Below are positions 1 to 8,354 of a DNA stretch of 64,000 bases, in pieces. Source of the DNA: Burkholderia pseudomultivorans (lineage in GTDB: Bacteria; Pseudomonadota; Gammaproteobacteria; Burkholderiales; Burkholderiaceae). Position numbers and translations under genes: made by a program. The stretch lies in NCBI RefSeq assembly GCF_001718415.1, contig NZ_CP013378.1, positions 372,001-436,000 on the forward strand. The letters run 5' to 3'. The notes under the pieces are model-generated. The model was not told where the DNA came from and made no database searches. It was given only the letters and a program-made list of their open reading frames with translations. Within the stretch, counting starts at the first letter, position 1, and each line of letters starts with the position of its first letter.

Positions 1-433
1 AAGGCACTATTGCCAGGTCGAGCATGCCGGAATGCATGACTTCGCGCAGTTCGTGGCTAGCACCCTCATGGATTCGCAATGACACACCGGGAAACTCCTG
101 AACGAGCTGCGAGATGTAGGCGGATGTGAACATGTGCTGCCAGGACGGAGCGACGCCGATGGACAACTGGCCTGCCGCACGGTCCCCAACCTCTTCAACA
201 AGCTTGGACAGCTGACGCAGGATTGGGCGCGCGCGCTCCAATAGCAGTGTTCCCGATTCGGTGAGTGTTACACCGCCTTGCGTGCGGGTGAACAACTTCG
301 CGCGCATCTGATGCTCGAGCAAAGCAATATGCCGCGACATCGCCGGCTGTGACAGGCGAAGGTCGCTCGCCGCCTTGTTGATGCTGCCGAGCTCTGCGAC
401 ACGCAAGAAATATTCGATAAGTCTGGAATCCAT
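1..433 (-). CDS. LysR-family transcriptional regulator (C-terminus beyond the window edge)
   Basis: Reading the minus strand from an ATG at 433 gives an open frame of about 144 codons that runs off the window. It begins MDSRLIEYFLRVAELGSINK and continues through AASDLRLSQPAMSRHIALLE, the canonical LysR winged-helix DNA-binding domain (residues about 1-60). After the linker helix, from about residue 90, the LysR substrate-binding domain begins (QLSIGVAPSW). The gene is divergent from the aromatic operon that starts at 818, the usual arrangement for a LysR activator of a catabolic operon. The likely role is sensing an aromatic substrate or intermediate and activating 818-11057 (inference). Only the first half is visible, so effector-binding residues cannot be judged. 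Confidence 0.93.
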   Translation of the reverse strand, partial: MDSRLIEYFLRVAELGSINKAASDLRLSQPAMSRHIALLEHQMRAKLFTRTQGGVTLTESGTLLLERARPILRQLSKLVEEVGDRAAGQLSIGVAPSWQHMFTSAYISQLVQEFPGVSLRIHEGASHELREVMHSGMLDLAIVP

Positions 434-817
434 TGTCTGCCTCCATTACGCCTTATTCGTTCAACACCGGCGCTTGTTATCGCATTTCGATTATAGCGTG
501 ATTGCGGAGGCCAGCATCATGTCCGGGGGCGCGATGATGCTTTTCGGGTTGTGCGCAAGCCATTGAAAACAAAGATATTGGTAGGCGGAGCTCACCCGTC
601 GAGCCATTAAAAGCGAGGGTTTGCACTGATATCAAGGAAGTGGATGTCTTTTATAGAGCATCCGCATTATCGGCATAACGGGCACGTCGCTACTATTTGA
701 CCAGGGTCAAGCACTGGGAGCCGATAGGTGTTGCTGCAAGGAGTGGTTGAGCCGTTCCCGCAAGTCAGTCAAACCATGCCATCGCGCATGGAATCAAACA
801 TACATAGGAGACAGACC
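434..817. promoter_or_regulatory. Divergent regulatory region between the lysR gene and the catabolic operon
   Basis: This 384-bp gap separates the regulator start (433, minus) from the first operon gene (818, plus). It holds an inverted repeat, GCATCAT (514-520) and ATGATGC (534-540), with a 13-bp G-rich spacer. Local composition is more AT-rich than the flanking genes. LysR proteins normally bind dyads of T-N11-A type in such gaps and repress their own gene. The dyad seen here is a candidate operator, but it could equally be a fortuitous hairpin. No convincing sigma-70 -35/-10 pair was identified. Confidence 0.45.
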
Positions 818-1699
818 GTGCCACTGGCCGTGCTGAGCGCATCCCATACGCCTCTGATGAAAGACGGCGTCACCACGGATGATGTCCGCCTTGCTGTGAA
901 ACTCGGTTTTCGCGAACTCGCCGAACGCGCTGAGCAGTTCGAGCCCGACCTCGTCATCCAGTTTGCGCCTGATCACTTCAACGGATTCTTCTACGACGTA
1001 ATGCCGAGTTTTTGCGTCGGCATTAACGCGTCGTCTGTTGGTGACTGGGGCACGTCCACCGGCGCGCTACCTGTTGCATCGACTGAAGCTCAGGAGTTGA
1101 GTGAATTCCTGGTTGAAGAAGGCTTCGATATCGCCGTGTCGTATCGCATGCAGGTCGACCACGGGTTCGTGCAAATCTGGGAAGAAATGTTCGGCGACTT
1201 TTCCCGATATCCAACCATCCCGATTTTCATCAACTGCGCTGCGCCGCCGCTTCCTACTTTCAGGCGCGCCCGGCTCCTTGGCGAGGCTGTGGGCCGTTGG
1301 GCCGCGGCGACAGGAAAGCGTGTGCTGTTCTCGGCATCGGGCGGCCTGTCTCACGACCCGCCCACGCCGAGCATCGCCACCTCCCCCGATGAGGTGAAGG
1401 AACGCCTCATTGACGGCCGCAACCCAACTGAGGAAATGCGCCACGTACGCGAGCAACGTGTCCTGACCGCAGGCGCCCTCGCGTATGCAGGCGAGCCGGG
1501 GATCTTGCCGGTGGATGCAGATTGGGACGCGACCTTCATCCAGCAGCTTCAGTCCGGAAACCTGTCGCAACTCGATGCGATGACGACGAAGGAGGTCCGC
1601 GAAAAAGCGGGCCGCGGCGGTCCGGAAGTTCTCGCCTGGGTTGCGGCCTTCGCCGCGCTTTCGGTCGACGGTGAATACAAGGCCGACCTCATTTACTAA
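818..1699 (+). CDS. mhpB: Extradiol ring-cleavage dioxygenase, MhpB type (2,3-dihydroxyphenylpropionate 1,2-dioxygenase family)
   Basis: Class III (LigB-type) extradiol dioxygenase of 293 residues, predicted to open a 3-substituted catechol ring meta to the hydroxyls using Fe(II) and O2. Family landmarks matching E. coli MhpB are SHTPL near the N-terminus, FAPDHFNGFFYDVMPSFC, SYRMQVDHGF, PIFINCAAPPLP and SASGGLSHDPP; the conserved histidines in APDH, QVDHG and GLSH include the metal and acid-base residues. The start is a GTG at 818 preceded by AGGAG at 806-810; an upstream GTG at 728 would add 30 residues absent from the family and has no ribosome site. The protein is slightly shorter at the C-terminus than E. 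coli MhpB (314 residues). First gene of the operon. The exact side chain on its substrate is not determinable. Confidence 0.9.
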   Translation: MPLAVLSASHTPLMKDGVTTDDVRLAVKLGFRELAERAEQFEPDLVIQFAPDHFNGFFYDVMPSFCVGINASSVGDWGTSTGALPVASTEAQELSEFLVEEGFDIAVSYRMQVDHGFVQIWEEMFGDFSRYPTIPIFINCAAPPLPTFRRARLLGEAVGRWAAATGKRVLFSASGGLSHDPPTPSIATSPDEVKERLIDGRNPTEEMRHVREQRVLTAGALAYAGEPGILPVDADWDATFIQQLQSGNLSQLDAMTTKEVREKAGRGGPEVLAWVAAFAALSVDGEYKADLIY

Positions 1700-1798
1700 G
1701 AAGCCATCCAGGGCTGGATTGCTGGCATGGCAATGATGTTCGCTCAATCGAAGAAACCGCGCGCATGAGCGCGCAGGTGCGAATACAGGAGATATGTC

Positions 1799-3310
1799 AT
1801 GAGTATCAGAACAGGAAAGCAGTTCATCGAGGGTCTTCGCAATCGTCCGCGAGACGTGTGGGTGCGCGGTGAGCGCGTGGAGGACGTAACGACTCATCCG
1901 GCATTCAAGGGCGCTGTCGAGCAGTTGGCGGCGCTCTATGACACGCAGCATGACCCGGAACTGCAGGACAAGGTCACCTACGTCGTGCCGGAGACCGGTG
2001 AGCGTGCTGGTCTTGCGTTTATGCCGGCGAAGTCGGCTGACGACCTTCGCAAGCGTCGTGAAGCGTATCGCATCTGGGCGGAAACGAATTTTGGCCTCAT
2101 GGGCCGCTCGCCGGACTTCATGAACGTCACGCTACTCGCATTCTGGGAAGCACGCGATGACTTCGCGAAAGGCGGCGAGCAGTTTGGCGAGAACATTGTC
2201 AAGTACTACGAGTACATCCGCGACAACGACCTCTTCCTGAGTCATGCGCTCATCACGCCGCAGAACGACCGCTCGAAGCAGTCGTCGGAGCAGGCGAGCA
2301 TGCACCTTCGCGTAGTGAAGGAAACGTCGGGAGGAGTTTACGTCAGCGGCGCGCGCATGATTGCGACCCTCGGCCCAGTCTCCGACGAAATGATTATGTA
2401 CAACCTGCCGCAGTTCAAGGCAGGCGATGAAGACCACGCGCTTATCTTCGCGGTCCCGACGGACGTGAAGGGTCTGCGCCAGATTGCTCGCGACCCGTAC
2501 TACGTCGAGGCGCACGAGAGCTACGACCATCCGCTGTCGATGCGCTTCGAAGAAAGCGACTCGCTGCTTATCTTCGACAACGTCTTCGTGCCGTGGGAGC
2601 GTGTTTTCTGCTATCGGCAGGTGGAACTTTCGAACAAGCTGTATTCGCATACCGGAGTCCGTAATCACACCGCACACCAGACGAATACTCGTGCGCTCGT
2701 GAAGATGCAGTTCTCAGTCGGACTCGCCATTGCCGTGGCGAAGTCCATCAAGGCTGACCAGTTCCTCCACGTACAGCAGATGCTCGGCGAACTGCTTGGC
2801 TACATCGAACAGGTAAAAAGCGCGCTGGTACGTTCCGAGTACGAGTCCGAGCTTTCGGAAGTTGGCACCGTCCGCCCGTCGCTCGCTCCGTTGCAGGCAA
2901 TTCGAACGATGCTTCCCTTCGCGTATCCGCGCGTCATCGAAGTGTTGCAAACCATCGGTGCGGGCGGCTTCATGCTTATGCCGAGCGGAGCTGATTTCCG
3001 TGCGCCGGAGCTTTCCGACGACCTCGCGCTGTACTACCAGGGTGCCGGTGGCATGCCTTCCGTGGAACGCGTGCGTCTCTTCAAGCTCGCATGGGACCTC
3101 GCGGGCGAAGCATTCGGCCAACGCCTCGTGCAGTACGAGCGCTACTACGCCGGCGACCCGGTCCGCAATCTCGCGATGAACTACCTGAGCAACCAGAGCC
3201 CGGACATGCAGCGCCTCGTGGATAACGCATTGGCACTCGCAGGCCAGCCGGAAGCGGGAAGAGACATCACGGCTAGCTCTGTCAAAGAGCTGGAGCCCGC
3301 TCTGGACTAA
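1799..3310 (+). CDS. HpaB/PvcC-family flavin-dependent phenol hydroxylase, oxygenase component
   Basis: A 503-residue protein of the 4-hydroxyphenylacetate 3-monooxygenase oxygenase family (acyl-CoA-dehydrogenase-like fold). It uses free reduced FAD supplied by a reductase to ortho-hydroxylate a phenol. Family signatures: N-terminal RTGKQFIEGLRNRPRDVWV, the helical segment GLMGRSPDFMN, the beta-barrel region HLRVVKETSGGVYVSGARMI, and FDNVFVPWERVF. The C-terminal helical domain contains IGAGGFMLMPSGADF. The ATG at 1799 follows CAGGAG at 1786-1791. The next gene is a matching flavin reductase, so the two probably form a two-component hydroxylase (established for HpaBC). No homoprotocatechuate-pathway genes are nearby, so a true 4-hydroxyphenylacetate role is unlikely; the product probably feeds the MhpB-type dioxygenase. 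Confidence 0.9.
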   Translation: MSIRTGKQFIEGLRNRPRDVWVRGERVEDVTTHPAFKGAVEQLAALYDTQHDPELQDKVTYVVPETGERAGLAFMPAKSADDLRKRREAYRIWAETNFGLMGRSPDFMNVTLLAFWEARDDFAKGGEQFGENIVKYYEYIRDNDLFLSHALITPQNDRSKQSSEQASMHLRVVKETSGGVYVSGARMIATLGPVSDEMIMYNLPQFKAGDEDHALIFAVPTDVKGLRQIARDPYYVEAHESYDHPLSMRFEESDSLLIFDNVFVPWERVFCYRQVELSNKLYSHTGVRNHTAHQTNTRALVKMQFSVGLAIAVAKSIKADQFLHVQQMLGELLGYIEQVKSALVRSEYESELSEVGTVRPSLAPLQAIRTMLPFAYPRVIEVLQTIGAGGFMLMPSGADFRAPELSDDLALYYQGAGGMPSVERVRLFKLAWDLAGEAFGQRLVQYERYYAGDPVRNLAMNYLSNQSPDMQRLVDNALALAGQPEAGRDITASSVKELEPALD

Positions 3311-3373
3311 CCAAGTCGATGTGGTCTGCGAACAGGGCCTGTTCCCGGACCACTCGCTGCACAGGAGCGAACC

Positions 3374-3901
3374 ATGTCTTCAATCAACGTTACGGATGCC
3401 GCGTCGGAACGCAAGTGCGACATATCCGCGGCTGACTTTCGCCATGCACTCGGCCATTTCGCGACGGGCATTACCGTGATTTCGACGCTGGATGCACAGG
3501 GCAAGCCTTATGGCGCGACCGTGAGTTCGTTCGCGTCGCTGTCGCTCGACCCGCCGCTCATTCAGTGGAGCCTAACCACGACGTCGTACTCGTATCCCAT
3601 CTTCAGTCAGGCAACGCACTTCGCGGTGAACATCCTGGCCTCGGACCAAGAGGATGTCTCGAGAATTTTCTGTAAACCGCTGGACCGCTTCTCGCATGTC
3701 GATTCGGTGGAAGGTATCGAAGGTCTTCCGCTCGTTGCAGGTTGCCTCGGCTGGATTGAGTGTGTGCGTGAACGCGAAGTCGAAGCAGGCGACCACACCA
3801 TCTTCATCGGCCGCGTGCTCCGTACGCGGGTCGCCGAAAAGTCGCCGCTCCTGCATTGGCGGGGAGCGTACCACCCACTTGAAGTCGGCGCGCTCTCCTG
3901 A
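3374..3901 (+). CDS. Flavin reductase (HpaC-like, FMN-binding split barrel)
   Basis: A 175-residue NAD(P)H:flavin oxidoreductase that would supply FADH2 to the hydroxylase encoded just upstream. Family motifs: [19 protein letters not shown], the flavin-binding stretch [16 protein letters not shown], then [10 protein letters not shown] and the closing [10 protein letters not shown]. Length and order match HpaC-type split-barrel reductases. The ATG at 3374 lies 63 bp after the hydroxylase stop, with AGGAG at 3362-3366. It is one of the operon's two oxygenase systems; the other, the FAD hydroxylase at 8355, binds NAD(P)H itself and needs no reductase. Confidence 0.92.
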   Translation: MSSINVTDAASERKCDISAADFRHALGHFATGITVISTLDAQGKPYGATVSSFASLSLDPPLIQWSLTTTSYSYPIFSQATHFAVNILASDQEDVSRIFCKPLDRFSHVDSVEGIEGLPLVAGCLGWIECVREREVEAGDHTIFIGRVLRTRVAEKSPLLHWRGAYHPLEVGALS

Positions 3902-3939
3902 CTTTTCCGTTGCTGCCGCAACACTCAAAGAGGTTTTCC

Positions 3940-4773
3940 ATGTCTGACGCAACCATTGACCGACCGGCTCTCGATAGTGCGAACGTTGCCGCGCTGGCTG
4001 CGGAACTGCGTAATTGCTTCGAGACCGGGCAAACGGTTGCCCCCTTGCGCACACGCACCACGTGCGATGGCGTTGACACGGCGTACGCAATCCAGGATGC
4101 CAACACCAGCTTCTATGAAGGACAAGGCCGCCGCCTGGTCGGCCGAAAGATTGGCCTGACCTCCAAGGTCGTACAGGCGCAACTTGGCGTCGACCAACCG
4201 GACTTCGGGATGCTGTTCGCAGATATGGCGGCAGGTGAGGGCGAAGAAATCGCAGTGACACGTCTGCACCAGCCGAAGGTTGAAGCTGAGATTGCGCTCA
4301 TCCTCGGGCAGGACCTCGACATCGAACGACCGACCATTGCGGATGTGATTCTCGCGACTGCGTATGTTGTGCCGGCGCTCGAAATTGTTGGCAGCCGTGT
4401 CTCGAACTGGGACATCCGGATTTTCGACACCGTTGCTGATAACGCCTCGTCGGGCATGTTCGTCCTCGGTGGTCCGGCCCGCCGAATTGATGACCTAGAT
4501 TTGCGCGGTCTTCAGATGACGATGCGACGCGAGCATGCGGGCGTAACCACAGGCCCGAATGTGGTTTCCACCGGCAGCGGAGCCGCCTGTCTTGGCCATC
4601 CCTTGAACGCCGCGGTCTGGCTCGCGGGGGAAGTGGCAAGGCGCGGCCGCCCGCTCAAGGCCGGCGACGTAGTGTTGACCGGCGCACTTGGTCCGATGGT
4701 TGCGGTCACCGCTGGCGACACGTTCGTTGCCCAACTGTCGGGACTCGGCGAAGTCACGGCTAAATTCGTTTAA
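3940..4773 (+). CDS. mhpD: 2-keto-4-pentenoate hydratase (MhpD family)
   Basis: A 277-residue hydratase of the fumarylacetoacetase-fold family. It adds water to 2-hydroxypenta-2,4-dienoate to give 4-hydroxy-2-oxopentanoate, step three of the meta-cleavage lower pathway. Motifs: [39 protein letters not shown] (metal-ligand glutamates), [17 protein letters not shown], and the closing [16 protein letters not shown]. The ATG at 3940 is preceded by AGAGG at 3929-3933; a TTG at 3910 would add ten residues with no family match. The gene lies 38 bp after the reductase and 10 bp before mhpF, so it is clearly cotranscribed. Confidence 0.93.
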   Translation: MSDATIDRPALDSANVAALAAELRNCFETGQTVAPLRTRTTCDGVDTAYAIQDANTSFYEGQGRRLVGRKIGLTSKVVQAQLGVDQPDFGMLFADMAAGEGEEIAVTRLHQPKVEAEIALILGQDLDIERPTIADVILATAYVVPALEIVGSRVSNWDIRIFDTVADNASSGMFVLGGPARRIDDLDLRGLQMTMRREHAGVTTGPNVVSTGSGAACLGHPLNAAVWLAGEVARRGRPLKAGDVVLTGALGPMVAVTAGDTFVAQLSGLGEVTAKFV

Positions 4774-4783
4774 GAGGTTTGCA

Positions 4784-5737
4784 ATGTCCAAAACCAAAGT
4801 GGCCATCGTCGGTTCCGGGAACATCGGTACCGACCTGATGATTAAAGTACTTCGCCTGTCGGACGTACTCGAAATGGGGGCTTTCGTTGGCATCGACCCT
4901 GAATCCGACGGTCTCAAGCGTGCAGCCCGTTTGGGCGTGCAGACGACCGCAGAAGGCATCGAAGGCCTCACGCGCATGTCTGGCTTCGAAGACATCAAGA
5001 TTGTCTTTGATGCGACATCGGCTGGCGCCCACAAAAAGCACGACGCCATCCTGCAACAGCATGGCAAGCGCGTCATCGACCTCACGCCGGCTGCGATTGG
5101 CCCGTACACCGTGCCTTGTGTGAACGGCGAAGCCAACCTCGACGCACCGAACGTGAACATGGTGACCTGCGGTGGGCAAGCGACCATTCCGATTGTCGCT
5201 GCTATCAGTCAGGTCGCGATTGTCCATTACGCGGAAATCGTCGCGTCGATTTCGTCGCGCTCGGCCGGCCCTGGCACGCGAGCAAACATCGACGAATTCA
5301 CGGAAACCACTTCAAAGGCAATTGAAGAGGTGGGTGGCGCGAGGCGTGGCAAGGCAATCATCGTACTGAACCCGGCGGAGCCACCGCTCATCATGCGCGA
5401 TACCGTCTACGCACTTTGCGATAGCGCCGATGAGGAGGCGATTGCCGCTTCCATCGACGCGACGGTAGCGAAGGTTCACGCCTATGTTCCGGGGTATCGC
5501 CTGAAGCAGCAGGTCCTGTTTCACCATTACACCAAAGAGAACCCACTCTACATCGCGGAAATGGGCCAGTCGTTCAGCGGGACGAAAGTAACGGTCTTTC
5601 TCGAGGTTGAGGGCGCGGCGCACTACCTGCCGGCTTATGCAGGCAACCTCGACATCATGACTTCTGCGGCACTGTCGACCGCTGAGCGCATCGCGCGGCG
5701 TCAAGCGCAGGAAATTAGCAAAGCGGAGGCGCTGTGA
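4784..5737 (+). CDS. mhpF: Acetaldehyde dehydrogenase (acylating), MhpF family
   Basis: A 317-residue CoA-acylating acetaldehyde dehydrogenase. It converts acetaldehyde, NAD+ and CoA to acetyl-CoA and forms a substrate-channelling complex with the aldolase encoded next (established for DmpFG and MhpEF). The NAD-binding glycine motif [13 protein letters not shown] lies at residues 5-17. The catalytic cysteine is in [13 protein letters not shown], and [11 protein letters not shown] follows the first beta-alpha unit. The ATG at 4784 has AGAGG at 4773-4777; an upstream alternative would overlap mhpD by 86 bases and adds a non-family sequence. Its TGA overlaps the aldolase start by four bases. Confidence 0.96.
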   Translation: MSKTKVAIVGSGNIGTDLMIKVLRLSDVLEMGAFVGIDPESDGLKRAARLGVQTTAEGIEGLTRMSGFEDIKIVFDATSAGAHKKHDAILQQHGKRVIDLTPAAIGPYTVPCVNGEANLDAPNVNMVTCGGQATIPIVAAISQVAIVHYAEIVASISSRSAGPGTRANIDEFTETTSKAIEEVGGARRGKAIIVLNPAEPPLIMRDTVYALCDSADEEAIAASIDATVAKVHAYVPGYRLKQQVLFHHYTKENPLYIAEMGQSFSGTKVTVFLEVEGAAHYLPAYAGNLDIMTSAALSTAERIARRQAQEISKAEAL

Positions 5738-6771
5738 GTACCGAAATCAAATCTAAGCTGTACATCCAGGACGTGACCCTGCGTGATGGTATGCACGCCA
5801 TCCGGCATCAGTACAGTCTCGACCACGTCCGCGCCATCGCCAAGGCGCTCGATGACGCGAAGGTCGACGCTATCGAGGTCGCTCATGGCGATGGCCTTTC
5901 GGGTGCAAGCTTCAACTACGGGTTTGGTGCCCATACGGACTGGGCGTGGATTGAAGCTGTCGCCGAGGTCATCTCGCACGCGAAGCTGACCACGCTGCTC
6001 ATCCCTGGTATCGGGACCGCACACGACCTCACGCGCGCATACGAACTTGGCGTGCGCTCCGTGCGCGTTGCGACGCACTGCACTGAGGCGGATGTCTCGA
6101 AGCAGCACATCGAGTATGCGCGTTCGCTCGGCATGGATGTTTCCGGCTTCCTCATGATGTCGCACATGGTCGTACCGGCCAAGCTGGCAGAACAGGCGAA
6201 GCTGATGGAAAGCTATGGCGCCCACTGCGTCTACGTGACTGACTCCGGCGGGGCCATGACGATGGATGACGTCGCAGCGCGCTTTCGCGCATACGACGAA
6301 GTGCTGAAGCCCGAAACGGAGCGTGGCATTCATGCTCACCACAACCTTTCGCTCGGCGTCGCGAACTCCATTGTCGCTGTCCAGAACGGCGCGATTCGTG
6401 TCGATGCAAGCCTCACGGGCATGGGTGCAGGCGCTGGCAACGCGCCGCTCGAGGTGTTCATCGCCGCTGCAGACGCGCACGGCTGGAACCACGGCACTGA
6501 CCTTTATGCGCTGATGGACGCGGCTGAAGAACTGGTTCGCCCGCTTCAGGACCGTCCCGTCCGTGTGGACCGCGAAACGCTCAGTCTCGGCTATGCGGGC
6601 GTTTATTCCAGCTTCCTCCGCCACGCTGAAGCCGCTGCCAAGCAGTACGGCCTCGACACACGGACGATTCTCATCGAACTCGGCAAGCGAAAGATGGTTG
6701 GCGGTCAGGAGGACATGATTGTCGACGTCGCGTTGGACCTGATTCGGCAGCGTGACGAACACGCAGTCTGA
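5734..6771 (+). CDS. mhpE: 4-hydroxy-2-oxovalerate aldolase (MhpE family)
   Basis: A 345-residue class II aldolase that splits 4-hydroxy-2-oxopentanoate into pyruvate and acetaldehyde. It belongs to the HMGL-like TIM-barrel family with a C-terminal DmpG-type communication domain. Motifs: [16 protein letters not shown] (metal Asp and catalytic Arg), [35 protein letters not shown] (metal histidines) and [12 protein letters not shown]. The start is a GTG in the GTGA overlap with mhpF, a form of translational coupling expected for a one-to-one complex. The operon continues after a hairpin at 6798-6819. Confidence 0.96.
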   Translation: MSTEIKSKLYIQDVTLRDGMHAIRHQYSLDHVRAIAKALDDAKVDAIEVAHGDGLSGASFNYGFGAHTDWAWIEAVAEVISHAKLTTLLIPGIGTAHDLTRAYELGVRSVRVATHCTEADVSKQHIEYARSLGMDVSGFLMMSHMVVPAKLAEQAKLMESYGAHCVYVTDSGGAMTMDDVAARFRAYDEVLKPETERGIHAHHNLSLGVANSIVAVQNGAIRVDASLTGMGAGAGNAPLEVFIAAADAHGWNHGTDLYALMDAAEELVRPLQDRPVRVDRETLSLGYAGVYSSFLRHAEAAAKQYGLDTRTILIELGKRKMVGGQEDMIVDVALDLIRQRDEHAV

Positions 6772-6797
6772 AATACAGCAGAGCAGTTGATAAATGA

Positions 6798-6819
6798 CCG
6801 GGCTCGAGAACGAGCCCGG
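6798..6819. other. Perfect intercistronic stem-loop between mhpE and the permease
   Basis: CCGGGCTCG (6798-6806), loop AGAA, CGAGCCCGG (6811-6819): a nine-pair, G+C-rich perfect stem with a four-base loop. It is followed by A-rich sequence, not a T tract, so it is not a standard intrinsic terminator. Such hairpins often mark an mRNA-processing or 3'-protection site that sets different expression for the genes on either side. It lies 43 bp before the permease start. Confidence 0.7.
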
Positions 6820-6861
6820 CAATCACAAGAAGAAAAATTCAATCCATGTTTGGAGGAAGAC

Positions 6862-8208
6862 ATGAACGAGTATGTTGCTTCGGGAAACGATAGCGACGCC
6901 ATAAAGCGTCGTGCCTACCGGAAAGTCTGGTGGCGCATTATTCCTTTGTTGTTTATCTGCTACGGCATCGCATTTATCGACCGTATTAACCTTGGCTTTA
7001 CCAAGCTTCAGATGAGCGACGCGCTCGGCATCAATGCTACGTGGTATGGCATTGCGGCCGGGGCGTTTTTCATCACTTACGCACTCTGCGAGATTCCCAG
7101 CAACATTCTTCTGGCGAGGTGGGGAGCGCGTATTACGTTTGTCCGCATCATGTTTCTGTGGGGACTCGCAACCGCCGCCACGGCATTCATCACGAACGTT
7201 GGGCACCTGGTGACGCTTCGCCTGCTGGTTGGTGCGTTTGAAGCGGGCTTCCTGCCGGGTATCGTGCTCTATCTGACGTTTTGGTTTCCCGCGAGCATGC
7301 GCGCTCGCGTCACCGCGGTCATCTTCGTTGCCAATGCTGCAGCGGGCTCCGTCGCTGCGCCGATTAGTGGCTGGATTCTCAGCAGCATGAACGGCGTTCT
7401 GGGGCTCGAAGGGTGGAAGTGGGTGTTTATCCTTGAAGGGCTGCCTGCGTGTGTCATGGGCCTCGTCTGTCTTAAGGCGTTGCGCGACCGACCGGAAGAA
7501 GCCGAATGGCTCACGGACGTTGAAAAGGCAGCAATCAAGGCGGACCTTGCAACGGAAGCGGTGACGCATCCCGACCATTCAGCGGGTGTGTTCCGTCAGG
7601 TCCTCGGCAACCCGATTAACTACATGGTTGCCTTCCTCTTTTTCACGGCAATCTGCAGCAACTACCTGCTCTTCTTCTGGCTCCCAACTATCGTCAAAGA
7701 GACTGGCGTTGCTTCTCTCGTGAACGTTGGGCTGCTCACGGCAATTCCTCTCGCCATGGGCTTCGTTGGTGCCGTGTTCCTGAGCTGGAGTTCCGACCAG
7801 CTCAAGGAGCGTCGCTGGCATCTGGCGCTTTGCTTCTGCCTGATAGCGCTGGGCCTGATTGCGAGCACGTCGACGCATTCCCTGCCGCTGATGCTCGTCT
7901 CGTTTGCTATCGCGAGCTTCGCAACCGGCGCGAGCGGCCCGCTTATCTGGGCGATTCCCCCGGCGTATCTCGGCAAAAAGGCTGCGCCAGTCGGTCTCGC
8001 TTTCATCAGCACGCTCGGCAATATCGCCGGCTTCGCGAGTCCGCCGTTGCTTGGCTACATCAAGACGACGACCGGAAGCTTGACGCCGGGCGTTATCGGA
8101 ATCGCTGTTCTGTCGGCTGTAGGCGCTCTCTGCATCGCCTTTGCCTTCCCCGAGCAGGCGGTCCGCGTGCGTGGTAAGGAAGTGCCAGGCGGTCTTGAGC
8201 AGGCTTAA
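6862..8208 (+). CDS. MFS transporter, anion:cation symporter (ACS) family, probable aromatic acid permease
   Basis: A 448-residue inner-membrane major facilitator with about 12 hydrophobic segments. N-terminal landmarks: RRAYRKVWWRIIPLLFICYGIAFIDRINLGF, the ACS signature (basic helix, then the FIDRINLG loop in TM1). EIPSNILLARWGAR covers the TM2-TM3 loop and GAFEAGFLPGIVLYLTFWFP the TM4-5 region. This group includes HpaX and MhpT-type carriers, which import phenolic acids with protons. The ATG at 6862 has GGAGGA at 6852-6857; a TTG at 6787 lies within the hairpin leader and is unlikely. Its place inside the operon suggests it imports the substrate. Confidence 0.92.
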   Translation: MNEYVASGNDSDAIKRRAYRKVWWRIIPLLFICYGIAFIDRINLGFTKLQMSDALGINATWYGIAAGAFFITYALCEIPSNILLARWGARITFVRIMFLWGLATAATAFITNVGHLVTLRLLVGAFEAGFLPGIVLYLTFWFPASMRARVTAVIFVANAAAGSVAAPISGWILSSMNGVLGLEGWKWVFILEGLPACVMGLVCLKALRDRPEEAEWLTDVEKAAIKADLATEAVTHPDHSAGVFRQVLGNPINYMVAFLFFTAICSNYLLFFWLPTIVKETGVASLVNVGLLTAIPLAMGFVGAVFLSWSSDQLKERRWHLALCFCLIALGLIASTSTHSLPLMLVSFAIASFATGASGPLIWAIPPAYLGKKAAPVGLAFISTLGNIAGFASPPLLGYIKTTTGSLTPGVIGIAVLSAVGALCIAFAFPEQAVRVRGKEVPGGLEQA

Positions 8209-8252
8209 GGACGCAGTCACGAGCGTAGAACAAGACCACTTTAAGAAGAAGG

Positions 8253-8271
8253 GGGCGCCCTCCAGGCGCCC
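8253..8271. other. Second intercistronic stem-loop, between the permease and the FAD hydroxylase
   Basis: GGGCGCC (8253-8259), loop CTCCA, GGCGCCC (8265-8271). A seven-pair perfect stem in the 146-bp gap after the permease, again without a T tract. With the hairpin at 6798 it brackets the permease gene. Confidence 0.55.
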
Positions 8272-8354
8272 TGCACGCAAAGTTCGTGTGCAGCCAGTGG
8301 GAAGTACCCAGGGATGCGATTTTTGATAATTTTGATGAGACACTGGATGTGACT

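Noticed and set aside
728..817. Upstream GTG start for mhpB at 728
   Set aside because: It adds 30 residues not found in MhpB proteins and lacks a ribosome site, while the GTG at 818 has AGGAG.
1799..3901. 4-hydroxyphenylacetate (homoprotocatechuate) pathway
   Set aside because: Although hpaB- and hpaC-like genes are present, no hpaD, E, F, G, H or I genes are here; the ring-cleavage and lower-pathway genes are of the mhp type.
6798..6819. Intrinsic terminator after mhpE
   Set aside because: The stem is perfect but the following sequence is A-rich, without a T tract in either direction, and the operon continues.
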